Shown here: positions 1 to 5,229 of the stretch, piece after piece
How positions within the stretch are numbered: the stretch's first letter is position 1
Layout of the letters: every line of letters begins with the position of its first letter
Origin: Nanobdellota archaeon
GTDB taxonomy: Archaea; Nanobdellota; Nanobdellia; Pacearchaeales; GW2011-AR1
Direction: 5' to 3'
Assembly (NCBI GenBank): GCA_018829425.1
Contig: JAHJUA010000031.1
Location: 1 to 8,508 of the forward strand
Length of the DNA stretch: 8,508 nt
Translations under genes and position numbers: made by a program
The notes under the pieces: model-generated
What the model was told of the DNA's origin: nothing
Database searches by the model: none
The model's input: only the letters and a program-made list of their open reading frames with translations

Positions 1-243
1 GGCGATGTAGTTTTCCCAATAATAACTGCAGGCGTTGTTCTAAAAACTGTCTCCGTTTCCCTTCCATTCGGTCTAAAAGATTTCACTGGAGGAATCGGTC
101 CCGCACTATTTGTAATTCTCGGCGCAACTCTCGGCCTAACGTATCTCTTCTTCTTCTCTGAAAAGAAAAAATTCTACCCTGCAATGCCATTCATAACCGC
201 AGGCATAGTTATCGGGATGGTTCTTGGTTACTTGATTCTTTAA
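1..243 (+). CDS. Presenilin-like intramembrane aspartyl protease, C-terminal fragment (5' truncated by window)
   Basis: An open frame runs from base 1 to a TAA at 241-243 (80 codons), with its start outside the window. The fragment opens with GDVVFP, the second half of the GxGD catalytic motif of A22-family proteases (presenilin, signal peptide peptidase and the archaeal DUF1119 homologues); D2 would be one of the two catalytic aspartates. Two hydrophobic stretches follow, ending in FYPAMPFITAG and a last hydrophobic helix. In this family that position carries the PAL motif, which helps shape the active site; here it reads PAM. The family cuts substrates within membrane helices, and this one would sit in the cytoplasmic membrane. 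The first catalytic aspartate and most TM segments lie upstream and cannot be checked. The gene converges on the minus-strand gene at 240-863, and their TAA codons overlap in a TTAA. The family call rests on two short motifs in the expected order and at the C-terminus. Confidence 0.75.
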   Translation, partial: GDVVFPIITAGVVLKTVSVSLPFGLKDFTGGIGPALFVILGATLGLTYLFFFSEKKKFYPAMPFITAGIVIGMVLGYLIL

Positions 244-863
244 GCAGAATAATCTTTGATTTTCCTATGGATTCCTTTAATAAGTTCTTTAGCTAATTCT
301 CTTTCTACAAAATATAGGGAAGTCATATTACCTCCATAAATCATTTTTTTTGACCCCTGTTTTTCTTCAAACTTTTTTAAGTATCTCTCGAGTCTCCCAT
401 TTATTCTGTTAAGCCCTCGTTCGTTAATTGTTATCCCTTCTAGTTTGAAAAAGTCTCTATCAAAATCATGTCCAACTGGAAACGTTACCCCCAAATCACC
501 ATAAATTGTATTAAAGGGAGCTTGCGTAGGGCTTAGTGAGTATTTGCTTCTGTCACAAACAATTCCAAGCAAGATGCTTGGTAATCTTGGGAATTCTGCC
601 CCATTTCTTCCAATTTTAATTGGAGTAGATAAAGAGTAACCTTTAGCACACACTACGCTTGACCATAACTTTTCATAAAACTCTTCGTCTGGAAACATTT
701 TCTCAGAAGGGTCTACACAAAAATGATGCCCTCTGACATAGACTCCTCTTTCATTTAATACTCTGCATAGGTTCTCATATTTGATGCCATGAATCCCAAA
801 ATCTGGTCCCGACTTTAGGTCTCCAACAATCTTTCTCCAATTCCTAACTTTTGGTACTCTCAT
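240..863 (-). CDS. Unrecognised 207-residue protein
   Basis: I do not recognise this protein. From the ATG at 863 it is 207 residues: soluble, basic, with no signal peptide or membrane segment. It has four cysteines (about residues 33, 49, 72 and 103) that do not form CxxC pairs, a GHH motif near 45-47, and a charged helical C-terminal third (about 150-205). A GTG at 881 would add six residues, but it lies only about 8 nt from the centre of a TATA box (886-892, minus strand). An ATG exactly 26 nt from that centre, giving a leaderless mRNA, is the better start. The gene stands alone, is transcribed divergently from the operon starting at 967, and overlaps the stop of the presenilin-like gene. 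To my eye its codon use is more AT-rich than that of cca or the arv genes. This makes a later-acquired or lineage-specific gene possible, but that is inference. Confidence 0.75.
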   Translation of the reverse strand: MRVPKVRNWRKIVGDLKSGPDFGIHGIKYENLCRVLNERGVYVRGHHFCVDPSEKMFPDEEFYEKLWSSVVCAKGYSLSTPIKIGRNGAEFPRLPSILLGIVCDRSKYSLSPTQAPFNTIYGDLGVTFPVGHDFDRDFFKLEGITINERGLNRINGRLERYLKKFEEKQGSKKMIYGGNMTSLYFVERELAKELIKGIHRKIKDYSA

Positions 864-883
864 AAAAACAATTAAATCCACAA

Positions 884-893
884 CCTTTTAAAC
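884..893 (-). promoter_or_regulatory. TATA box of the 207-residue gene
   Basis: The minus strand reads GTTTAAAAGG, with a purine-rich BRE-like stretch (GGAAAA) just upstream. Its centre at about 889 is 26 nt from the ATG at 863, the usual archaeal TATA-to-start distance, so the transcript would be leaderless. Confidence 0.6.
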
Positions 894-937
894 TTTTCCA
901 CTTTGTCTCTACTTTCAAAGAACAACACGTCGAAAGG

Positions 938-947
938 TTTATAAATT
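938..947 (+). promoter_or_regulatory. TATA box of the 967 operon
   Basis: TTTATAAATT is preceded by a purine-rich CGAAAGG that fits a BRE. Its centre at about 942 predicts transcription starting at about 968, on top of the ATG at 967. This excludes the in-frame TTG at 946, which lies inside the box. With the opposing box at 884-893 it forms a divergent promoter region of about 100 nt (864-966). I saw no clear operator palindrome in it. Confidence 0.7.
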
Positions 948-966
948 GGGATTTTCTGGGTTTGAT

Positions 967-1188
967 ATGGAAGAAGGAAGAAAACAATCTCAAACAGAAT
1001 CGAGAGCGAGTCTCACAGATATCATTTGTGGCACTGCAATCGGCGTTGCAATCGGAGTTGGAGCAATGATGTCAGGAAATGCACTAGATAGAACCCTTTT
1101 AGAATACTATGGCGGGGGTGTCGCAATGGGCAGCGTAATTTCGGGCGGCGCGATTTATGTTTATTCAAAGATAGGAGACAAAGAATAA
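967..1188 (+). CDS. Small glycine-rich two-TM protein (copy 1)
   Basis: This is a 73-residue protein from ATG 967, the start predicted by the TATA box for a leaderless mRNA. A polar N-terminus (1-16) is followed by two hydrophobic, glycine-rich segments (about 17-38 and 49-68) with G-x3-G spacings (for example GTAIGVAIGVG), then a short charged tail, KIGDKE. It is likely a hairpin in the cytoplasmic membrane that packs tightly against itself or partners. It resembles the next gene product: both have R-x3-[TE]D-x3-G, then IG-x-GAM, then GS-x3-[ST]-x-AI-x-Y, and end in a basic or acidic tail, so they look like a tandem duplication. The function is unknown. Small glycine-zipper membrane proteins include pore formers, scaffolds and holin-like peptides, but nothing here selects among these. 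It is the first gene of the operon, and its stop is 1 nt before the next ATG. Confidence 0.7.
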   Translation: MEEGRKQSQTESRASLTDIICGTAIGVAIGVGAMMSGNALDRTLLEYYGGGVAMGSVISGGAIYVYSKIGDKE

Positions 1189-1189
1189 A

Positions 1190-1408
1190 ATGACAGACGA
1201 AAATCAAAGAAATAATAAGGAAGGAAATAATCCTGTTAGAGTTAGGATTGAAGATCTTGCTTCTGGGGCAATAGTGGGCGCAGGAATAGGAGCAGGTGCG
1301 ATGTTTTATAGTTTTAAAATAGGGGCAGGGATAATTCTTGGAAGCTTAACAACTTCTGCGATTACTTATATTCAAGGAAGATATGGGGGAGAAAAAATAA
1401 AATGTTAG
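1190..1408 (+). CDS. Small glycine-rich two-TM protein (copy 2)
   Basis: This is a 72-residue protein and a paralogue of the product of 967-1188. Residues 1-22 are polar and Asn/Glu-rich. Hydrophobic segments lie at about 23-40 (GAIVGAGIGAGAMFY) and 44-61, followed by a basic and polar tail. The loop between the two helices is shorter than in copy 1, which has about eight extra residues including an LEYY. An AGGAG at 1173-1177 lies 12 nt before the ATG, and the preceding stop is 1 nt away, so translation is probably coupled. The last codons overlap the start of the TrmB-family gene by 7 nt. Two-TM membrane topology is likely; the function is unknown. Because the pair sits directly ahead of a TrmB-family regulator in one transcript, the regulator may respond to the condition in which these membrane proteins act, but this is inference. 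Confidence 0.75.
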   Translation: MTDENQRNNKEGNNPVRVRIEDLASGAIVGAGIGAGAMFYSFKIGAGIILGSLTTSAITYIQGRYGGEKIKC

Positions 1409-2211
1409 TAAAACAAGAACTATTGAGCAAGATAAGGGATTACTTTGACCTTAACATTTATGAAACAAAAGTCTGGCTAGCTTTGCTTGGAAAGGGCGTT
1501 GCTTCTGCTGGACAAATCGCAGAAATCTCAAGAGTTCCTCGTTCGAGAACTTATGACGTTTTAGAAAGTCTTGAAAAGAAAGGATTCGCAATCGTGAAAC
1601 TCGGAAAGCCAGTTAAGTATATTGGCGTCAAGCCACACATGGTTCTTGAAAAATTGAAAAACAATGTAAGGCAAGACGCTGAGGAAAAAATGGTAACTCT
1701 TTCAAATCTGAGAAATACGGACGAGTTCGCAAAGCTTGAGGAATTCTACAAAGAAGGATTGAATCCGGTTCAAAAAGAAGAGCTCTCTGCAGCCTTGAAA
1801 GGAAAATCAAACATCTCAAATTACCTTAGAGAAATAATCCAGAACGCGGAGAAAGAAGTTATAATTTGCACAAACGCTGATGACATGAGTTCAAAAATGA
1901 AACTCTTCAGACAGACAATCGCAATTCTCGTGAAGTCGGACATAAAAGTAAAAATCGCGCTTTCCGGCGACGAAAAACTCATAAAGGAAATAAGCACTGT
2001 GCTTAAAATAAAAATAAAGAAAATAGACATTGATTCAAAGTTCTTTATAATTGATAGAAAAGAAATTCTTTTTTACATTTCCAGAGACGTTGACGAAAAA
2101 GTAGGGAACGAAGGCAAGAAGAACGAGGATTTGGCAGTGTGGATTAATTCAGAATTCTTCGCACAGGCATTCGCCGCACTCTTCGATAAGGCTGTTGGAG
2201 GTGCTAATTAA
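1402..2211 (+). CDS. TrmB-family transcriptional regulator
   Basis: This 269-residue protein has the TrmB-family layout. An N-terminal winged helix-turn-helix (about 17-79) contains LNIYETKVWLALL, then AGQIAEISRVPRSRTYDVLESLEKKGF and a wing ending near YIGVKP. The PRSRTYDVL stretch is the recognition helix of this family. A charged linker (about 80-125) leads to a C-terminal region (about 130-265) of alternating strands and helices (EKEVIICTNA, DIKVKIAL, SKFFIIDRKEILFYI) resembling the phospholipase D-like sensor domain found in TrmB proteins, which in characterised members binds sugars or other small ligands. It would act in the cytoplasm as a DNA-binding repressor or activator. A GGGGGAG at 1385-1391 precedes the ATG by 10 nt. 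It overlaps the upstream gene by 7 nt and is 1 nt from the next, so it is in the middle of the operon and may control it. The ligand is not predictable from the sequence. Confidence 0.85.
   Translation: MLVKQELLSKIRDYFDLNIYETKVWLALLGKGVASAGQIAEISRVPRSRTYDVLESLEKKGFAIVKLGKPVKYIGVKPHMVLEKLKNNVRQDAEEKMVTLSNLRNTDEFAKLEEFYKEGLNPVQKEELSAALKGKSNISNYLREIIQNAEKEVIICTNADDMSSKMKLFRQTIAILVKSDIKVKIALSGDEKLIKEISTVLKIKIKKIDIDSKFFIIDRKEILFYISRDVDEKVGNEGKKNEDLAVWINSEFFAQAFAALFDKAVGGAN
2197..2203 (+). promoter_or_regulatory. Strong Shine-Dalgarno site for the 2213 gene
   Basis: GGAGGTG lies inside the 3' end of the TrmB-family gene, 9 nt before ATG 2213. It selects that ATG over an in-frame TTG at 2195 and a GTG at 2201, both of which lie in or upstream of the site. 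Confidence 0.7.
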
Positions 2212-2212
2212 G

Positions 2213-2623
2213 ATGGCTGAAGAATCAATGAGTTATGAAGAAATCCAAACTCTTTATGGTGCTGCGATTACACAAAGTATGGATGGAAATACAAGGCTCT
2301 TTAAGGTAAATCTTGCGGGAGTTATTGATGCTTTGAGAAAAGGTTATGCTAATGGCATCGTAGAATCAATAGATGGATTGCCAACTCCGCGAAAGGTTAT
2401 AATTTCTAGCCCAAGTGAATTAGGATCAATGCAAACTCTTGTTGATAGTTATTTCCCTTTGGATTCAGAATTTGAAGGGAGAATGCGTCCAGGAGTAGCA
2501 GAAGTTTCTCTTGAGGAAATGATTGAAAGGGGATGGATTGGATTTACTCCCAAACCTCTGAACCTCGCTGTTGAACTATACAGGTCATTGAATAATAAAA
2601 TAATGGGAGCACAAGATGCCTAA
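2213..2623 (+). CDS. Unrecognised 136-residue protein, paralogue of the 2969 gene product
   Basis: I do not recognise this family. From ATG 2213, set by the strong GGAGGTG, it is 136 residues, soluble, acidic, with no membrane segment and no cysteine. It shares a clear pattern with the 115-residue protein at 2969-3316: MSY-x2-I near the start, LR-x-G-x-ANG-x-VE (about 41-51), L-x-TP, S-x-LG, YFPLD-x-EF (80-87), and LEEMI-x-RGWI-x-FTP (100-113). After FTP the two differ: this copy continues with a helix, LNLAVELYRSLNNKI, absent from the other. At DNA level the pair still share a 13-nt identity (2527-2539 and 3262-3274). The gene starts 1 nt after the TrmB-family gene and overlaps the next gene by 8 nt. 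A small cytoplasmic partner or adaptor protein is conceivable, but no function can be assigned. Confidence 0.75.
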   Translation: MAEESMSYEEIQTLYGAAITQSMDGNTRLFKVNLAGVIDALRKGYANGIVESIDGLPTPRKVIISSPSELGSMQTLVDSYFPLDSEFEGRMRPGVAEVSLEEMIERGWIGFTPKPLNLAVELYRSLNNKIMGAQDA

Positions 2624-2927
2624 AAAAACATTAAGTCAAGAATTGGATACGGCAAAAAACAAAGTTATCGGAAGATTTGAACTACATACTTCGGATCCTC
2701 TCGCTGATGTTTCTGGGGGGAGAGCTATGGAGGATACTTTGGGAAAAGCAACAATCTTGTCTTCAAACTTAACTGATGCATACAAGGGAGTTTTCACAAA
2801 AGCCGGTCCAGAATCCACAAGAGAATATTTGAATGAAAGAGGGTCAAGATGGCGAAATTTATTTGATGAAAAATACAGCGCGGCCAGAGCATCTCTTAGG
2901 GAGATGGATTCTGAAAACGACAATTAA
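2616..2927 (+). CDS. Unrecognised 103-residue helical protein
   Basis: This 103-residue protein has no family I recognise. It begins with a basic MPKK, appears mostly helical, is rich in charged residues, lacks cysteine, and has no membrane segment or signal peptide. The C-terminal half is Arg/Glu-rich (STREYLNERGSRWRNLFDEK, then SAARASLREMDSENDN). A GGGAG at 2605-2609 lies 6 nt before the ATG, and the start overlaps the upstream stop by 8 nt, so translation is probably coupled and the two products likely act together. The last six codons (SENDN and stop) match the end of the 115-residue gene (SEKDN and stop) at 17 of 18 bases. This suggests the second unit once contained, or recombined with, a copy of this gene. 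Confidence 0.7.
   Translation: MPKKTLSQELDTAKNKVIGRFELHTSDPLADVSGGRAMEDTLGKATILSSNLTDAYKGVFTKAGPESTREYLNERGSRWRNLFDEKYSAARASLREMDSENDN
2910..2927 (+). repeat. 18-nt repeat, copy 1 (3' end of the 103-residue gene)
   Basis: TCTGAAAACGACAATTAA encodes SENDN and the stop. It differs from the copy at 3299-3316 by one base (C to A at the ninth position). Confidence 0.7.
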
Positions 2928-2937
2928 ACCACACCTA

Positions 2938-2949
2938 TTCTTAAAAATA
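2938..2949 (+). promoter_or_regulatory. Possible TATA box of the 2969 gene
   Basis: The AT-rich run TTCTTAAAAATA, centred near 2944, lies about 25 nt before ATG 2969. It fits a leaderless start and so a possible internal promoter. The local sequence is so AT-rich that a chance match is quite possible. Confidence 0.4.
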
Positions 2950-2968
2950 AAACCAACAACAAAATAAA

Positions 2969-3316
2969 ATGACAGGAGAACCAATGAGTTATCAAAGAAT
3001 TTGGGATTTTTATAATTCTGTAATGTTGGGTTCCGAATTTGACAAGGGGTTGGCAAAAGTTGTTAATCTCTTAAGGGAAGGAAATGCTAATGGAACTGTA
3101 GAATATGTTGGTGACTTACAAACTCCTGAAGAACTAGGTCACGATGTTTCTAAACTTGGGCGCCTCCTATGCATTTTGGGTGAGAATTATTTTCCTTTAG
3201 ATTATGAATTTAATATAAAAATGACCCCTAAGCCCACAATACCTCTGGAAGAGATGATCAGAAGGGGATGGATTAAATTTACGCCTGAATCAGAATACTC
3301 TGAAAAAGACAATTAA
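2969..3316 (+). CDS. Unrecognised 115-residue protein, shorter paralogue of the 2213 gene product
   Basis: This is a second copy of the family at 2213-2623. Shared landmarks are MSY-x2-I (6-11), LREG-x-ANG-x-VE (35-45), L-x-TP-x-EL, S-x-LG, YFPLD-x-EF (74-81) and LEEMI-x-RGWI-x-FTP (93-106). It ends soon after FTP in SEYSEKDN, where the longer copy continues into an extra helix. Two starts are possible: ATG 2969, at TATA distance, or ATG 2984, which has an AGGAG at 2974-2978. I prefer 2969 because it gives five residues before MSY, as in the paralogue, and the two genes also align at DNA level across that stretch. The gene follows the 103-residue gene after 41 nt and converges on cca with a 4-nt overlap (TTAA, 3313-3316). 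It is soluble, of unknown function, and may form a heteromer with its paralogue. Confidence 0.75.
   Translation: MTGEPMSYQRIWDFYNSVMLGSEFDKGLAKVVNLLREGNANGTVEYVGDLQTPEELGHDVSKLGRLLCILGENYFPLDYEFNIKMTPKPTIPLEEMIRRGWIKFTPESEYSEKDN
3299..3316 (+). repeat. 18-nt repeat, copy 2 (3' end of the 115-residue gene)
   Basis: TCTGAAAAAGACAATTAA encodes SEKDN and the stop, matching 2910-2927 at 17 of 18 bases. Its location at the end of a gene that is otherwise homologous to a different neighbour suggests recombination. Confidence 0.7.
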
Positions 3317-4605
3317 CTCATCAAAGACAGATTACTAACACTCATCTCTTTCATCCTTTTCCCATTTTCTTTCTTCCACTTTCCTAAAAATTCTTTCAAA
3401 CTAAAATTAACTTTCTGTTTAGCATAAACTCTTTTCCCTTTAACAAACGCGGCTTTGTGTTTAGCGCGGAATCTTTTTACATTTGCTGCGTCTTCCGCGC
3501 TCGGACCGCAAATCAAAATATCTGATTTCTTTTTAACAGAGAAGAAAAACCGCGCGCTTTGTTTTCCAGAATACTCAAAACCGCAATTCTTTATGTCGAA
3601 GAATCTTTTTACTTCTTCGCTAAGATGGTTATAAAATTTAAGGAGTTTGCTTCCGGCGACATCGCCTTCTTGCTTCCCCGTCGCTGATTCAAGCAACACA
3701 AAATCATATTTCTTCTTCTTTGCTACTTTTTCTGCCTTAGCGAATTCAACCTCTGTGTCAGCGCGCTCAAAGTCGGCCGCGCTCGGGTTCTTCAAAAAAC
3801 TTTTCAAATCTTTTTGAAATTCTCCAAATGTTTCTTCCGACAAAGCAGCGAGGACATTTCTCGTCTTGTAAGTTGGGTCAATTAAAATTATTGGAGAGCC
3901 AAGCTTCGATTCATTCAAATCCATAAGAACTACATTTTTGTTTTTGTAAAATTTCTCTGTATCAATAACTACTTTTTCTTTACCAACTTTTGCGAGCTCG
4001 CGCGCCATTTTAAGAAAACTTCCGTAATGATGAATTAAAAGTTCAAGTCCATAGCCCGAAAAACCGCGGATGTAAGATTCCGCGCCATAGCAGCCGTTCG
4101 CATAGCAGAACGCCTTCGCGAGTTTTATCTCATCAAGAATTTTCTTTGATTTCACTTTCTTCCTTATATAATTCACATGCAAATACGAAAGATCAGTAAT
4201 ATTATCTGCCTCTTTCGGACTTTTTACTTTCTTTACCGGAATAACTTCAAAGAAAAGCCTGTCGGAAATCTGAATTTTAAAATAATCCCGCGAGCCGTGG
4301 ACGACCTCAAACTTTCCGCCCATTTTATCAAGAACTTTCTTTGTCAGTGTTGCAAACTCACCATTTTTATATCTTTTATCAAATCTCACAAAGATATCAA
4401 TATCATAATCATTCTTTTTTATCATCGTCCCTTTAGCCGCACTTCCACCAACAAAAACGTCAGCATCAATTTTAAGCGATTTTAATTTTTCCTTAAAATC
4501 AGAAAGAAACTTCTTAAGAACAATATCTATTTGTTTAAGATTTTCAGGAGGAACATTTTTACTTTCAAGGACTTCCTTAAGGACAGAATTAATTTTGTTT
4601 ACCAT
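3313..4605 (-). CDS. cca: CCA-adding enzyme (archaeal class I tRNA nucleotidyltransferase)
   Basis: This 430-residue enzyme adds or repairs the 3' CCA end of tRNA from CTP and ATP. Its length is close to that of characterised archaeal class I enzymes. The nucleotidyltransferase core shows GGSAAKGT (53-60) and DYDIDIF (66-72), whose aspartates D68 and D70 supply two metal-binding carboxylates. The third is probably E120 in LFFEVIPV, where many homologues have Asp. The archaeal CCA signature ESYIRGFSGYGLELLIHHYG (176-195) follows, then DPTYKTRNVLAALS and a C-terminal domain for tRNA binding, including ICGP. It acts in the cytoplasm and is essential in archaea that do not encode CCA in tRNA genes. 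Start ATG 4605 lies 26 nt from a TATA box at 4626-4637, so the mRNA is leaderless and the gene is its own unit. It converges on the 115-residue gene. GCG and CGC codons are frequent, unlike in the unrecognised plus-strand genes. Confidence 0.95.
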   Translation of the reverse strand: MVNKINSVLKEVLESKNVPPENLKQIDIVLKKFLSDFKEKLKSLKIDADVFVGGSAAKGTMIKKNDYDIDIFVRFDKRYKNGEFATLTKKVLDKMGGKFEVVHGSRDYFKIQISDRLFFEVIPVKKVKSPKEADNITDLSYLHVNYIRKKVKSKKILDEIKLAKAFCYANGCYGAESYIRGFSGYGLELLIHHYGSFLKMARELAKVGKEKVVIDTEKFYKNKNVVLMDLNESKLGSPIILIDPTYKTRNVLAALSEETFGEFQKDLKSFLKNPSAADFERADTEVEFAKAEKVAKKKKYDFVLLESATGKQEGDVAGSKLLKFYNHLSEEVKRFFDIKNCGFEYSGKQSARFFFSVKKKSDILICGPSAEDAANVKRFRAKHKAAFVKGKRVYAKQKVNFSLKEFLGKWKKENGKRMKEMSVSNLSLMS

Positions 4606-4625
4606 ACTATTAATAATTTTTAAGA

Positions 4626-4637
4626 GTTATAAATATT
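4626..4637 (-). promoter_or_regulatory. TATA box of cca
   Basis: The minus strand reads AATATTTATAAC, centred near 4631, 26 nt before ATG 4605. This predicts a leaderless transcript. Confidence 0.7.
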
Positions 4638-4707
4638 GTCTTTAATTTAGAATTATTAACTTAAACAACTATGATAACTATTAATTAAATTTTGGCTTAA
4701 TTATTTT

Positions 4708-4790
4708 AGTGGAGAAACTTCGAGCCAGCCGGCGTTCGAGGCATTTTCGGAACCAATAAATCGCGGAACGAAGTGGAGCGTAATCTGAGA
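4708..4790. other. GC-rich structured intergenic element between cca and arvC
   Basis: The 189-nt gap between cca and arvC (4606-4794) is very AT-rich near cca, then turns abruptly GC-rich here. On the plus strand CTTCGAGCC (4718-4726) pairs with GGC (4731-4733) and, past a 2-nt bulge, TCGAGG (4736-4741): a stem of nine pairs around an AGCC loop, with one G-U wobble. On the minus strand that wobble becomes an A-C mismatch, so any RNA function favours the plus strand. A competing pairing joins ACTTCG (4717-4722) with CGAAGT (4769-4774). AGTGGAG occurs twice (4708-4714 and 4772-4778), and CGGAAC also repeats (4748 and 4764). It may be a small RNA, a dispersed repeat, or the 3' end structure of the arvC transcript. 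No start codon opens a convincing frame. Confidence 0.4.
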
Positions 4791-4794
4791 ATAA

Positions 4795-5187
4795 TCACTC
4801 TTTTTTAAAATCTTTAAGATCTGCCTTCAGCGTCGACGCAAGGTCAATTATATATTTTCCTTCTTCAAGTTTGTAAATCAACGGTTGGCCTTTCTTAAAA
4901 AGTTTCACGACATCAAGCTCAAACTTTCCTTCTCCTGCGACTCTTATCGATTCTATGTCAAGAATAACTGGCGCACTATCATCCGTGATGCCGACCATTT
5001 CTCTTATATCTTTTTCAATTTGTATTTTTTGCTCTTCCGGAACTTCTACAATCTTTTCCTTTAGATTCTTAATTTGATCATCTCTTATATAGAAAAAGAA
5101 TCGCCCGCCACATTCCTTGCAGCCTTCAAGAAGTTCCTTACTTCCTACGGGAATTAAATTTGAACATTTGACGCATTGGTGTGCCAT
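4795..5187 (-). CDS. arvC: ArvC/OapC-type zinc-ribbon protein (DUF2072)
   Basis: This 130-residue protein starts with a zinc ribbon: C5-x2-C8 and C23-x2-C26, the second within CKECGG, which would hold one zinc ion. A charged helical linker (about 36-65) follows, then a C-terminal domain with GKFELDVVKLFKKGQPLIYK and LEEGKYIIDLAS, matching the conserved end of archaeal DUF2072 proteins. These proteins travel with a small GTPase and a DUF2073 protein. In Haloferax the trio is known as ArvA, ArvB and ArvC (OapA/B/C) and the GTPase drives release of extracellular vesicles; the exact job of ArvC is not known to me. Here it is separated from arvB by a 108-residue orphan gene and has its own TATA box (5210-5217), 26-27 nt before ATG 5187. 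The family call is firm; the vesicle role in this organism is inferred from homology. Confidence 0.85.
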   Translation of the reverse strand: MAHQCVKCSNLIPVGSKELLEGCKECGGRFFFYIRDDQIKNLKEKIVEVPEEQKIQIEKDIREMVGITDDSAPVILDIESIRVAGEGKFELDVVKLFKKGQPLIYKLEEGKYIIDLASTLKADLKDFKKE

Positions 5188-5207
5188 ACCTCACTAAGTA
5201 AACATAT

Positions 5208-5221
5208 GATTATAAATTTTT
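5208..5221 (-). promoter_or_regulatory. TATA box of arvC
   Basis: The minus strand reads AAAAATTTATAATC, centred near 5214, about 26 nt before ATG 5187. A GAGGT directly touches the ATG, which is too close for a normal Shine-Dalgarno site, so a leaderless start is more likely. Confidence 0.6.
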
Positions 5222-5229
5222 GTATGCTC

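Noticed and set aside
864..881. GTG start at 881 for the 207-residue gene
   Set aside because: It is about 8 nt from the TATA centre at 889, upstream of the predicted transcription start. ATG 863 is at the expected 26 nt.
946..966. TTG start extending the first two-TM protein by seven residues
   Set aside because: The TTG lies within the TATA box at 938-947, so it would not be in the transcript. ATG 967 fits a leaderless start.
4177..4485. Open plus-strand frame of 102 codons within cca
   Set aside because: It is antisense to the nucleotidyltransferase core, which carries the catalytic motifs. It has no promoter and no recognisable protein features.
4678..4690. TTAATTAA palindrome as a possible operator
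   Set aside because: It sits in a run of A and T where such palindromes arise by chance, and it is far from the cca TATA box.
4717..4755. tRNA suggested by GTTCGAG (T-loop-like) in the GC-rich intergenic element
   Set aside because: No T stem pairs around it, no acceptor stem or anticodon arm can be folded, and no CCA-ready 3' end is present.
4709..4806. Stop-free plus-strand frame of about 30 codons through the GC-rich element
   Set aside because: It has no start codon after the preceding TAG, is very short and runs into the 3' end of arvC on the other strand.
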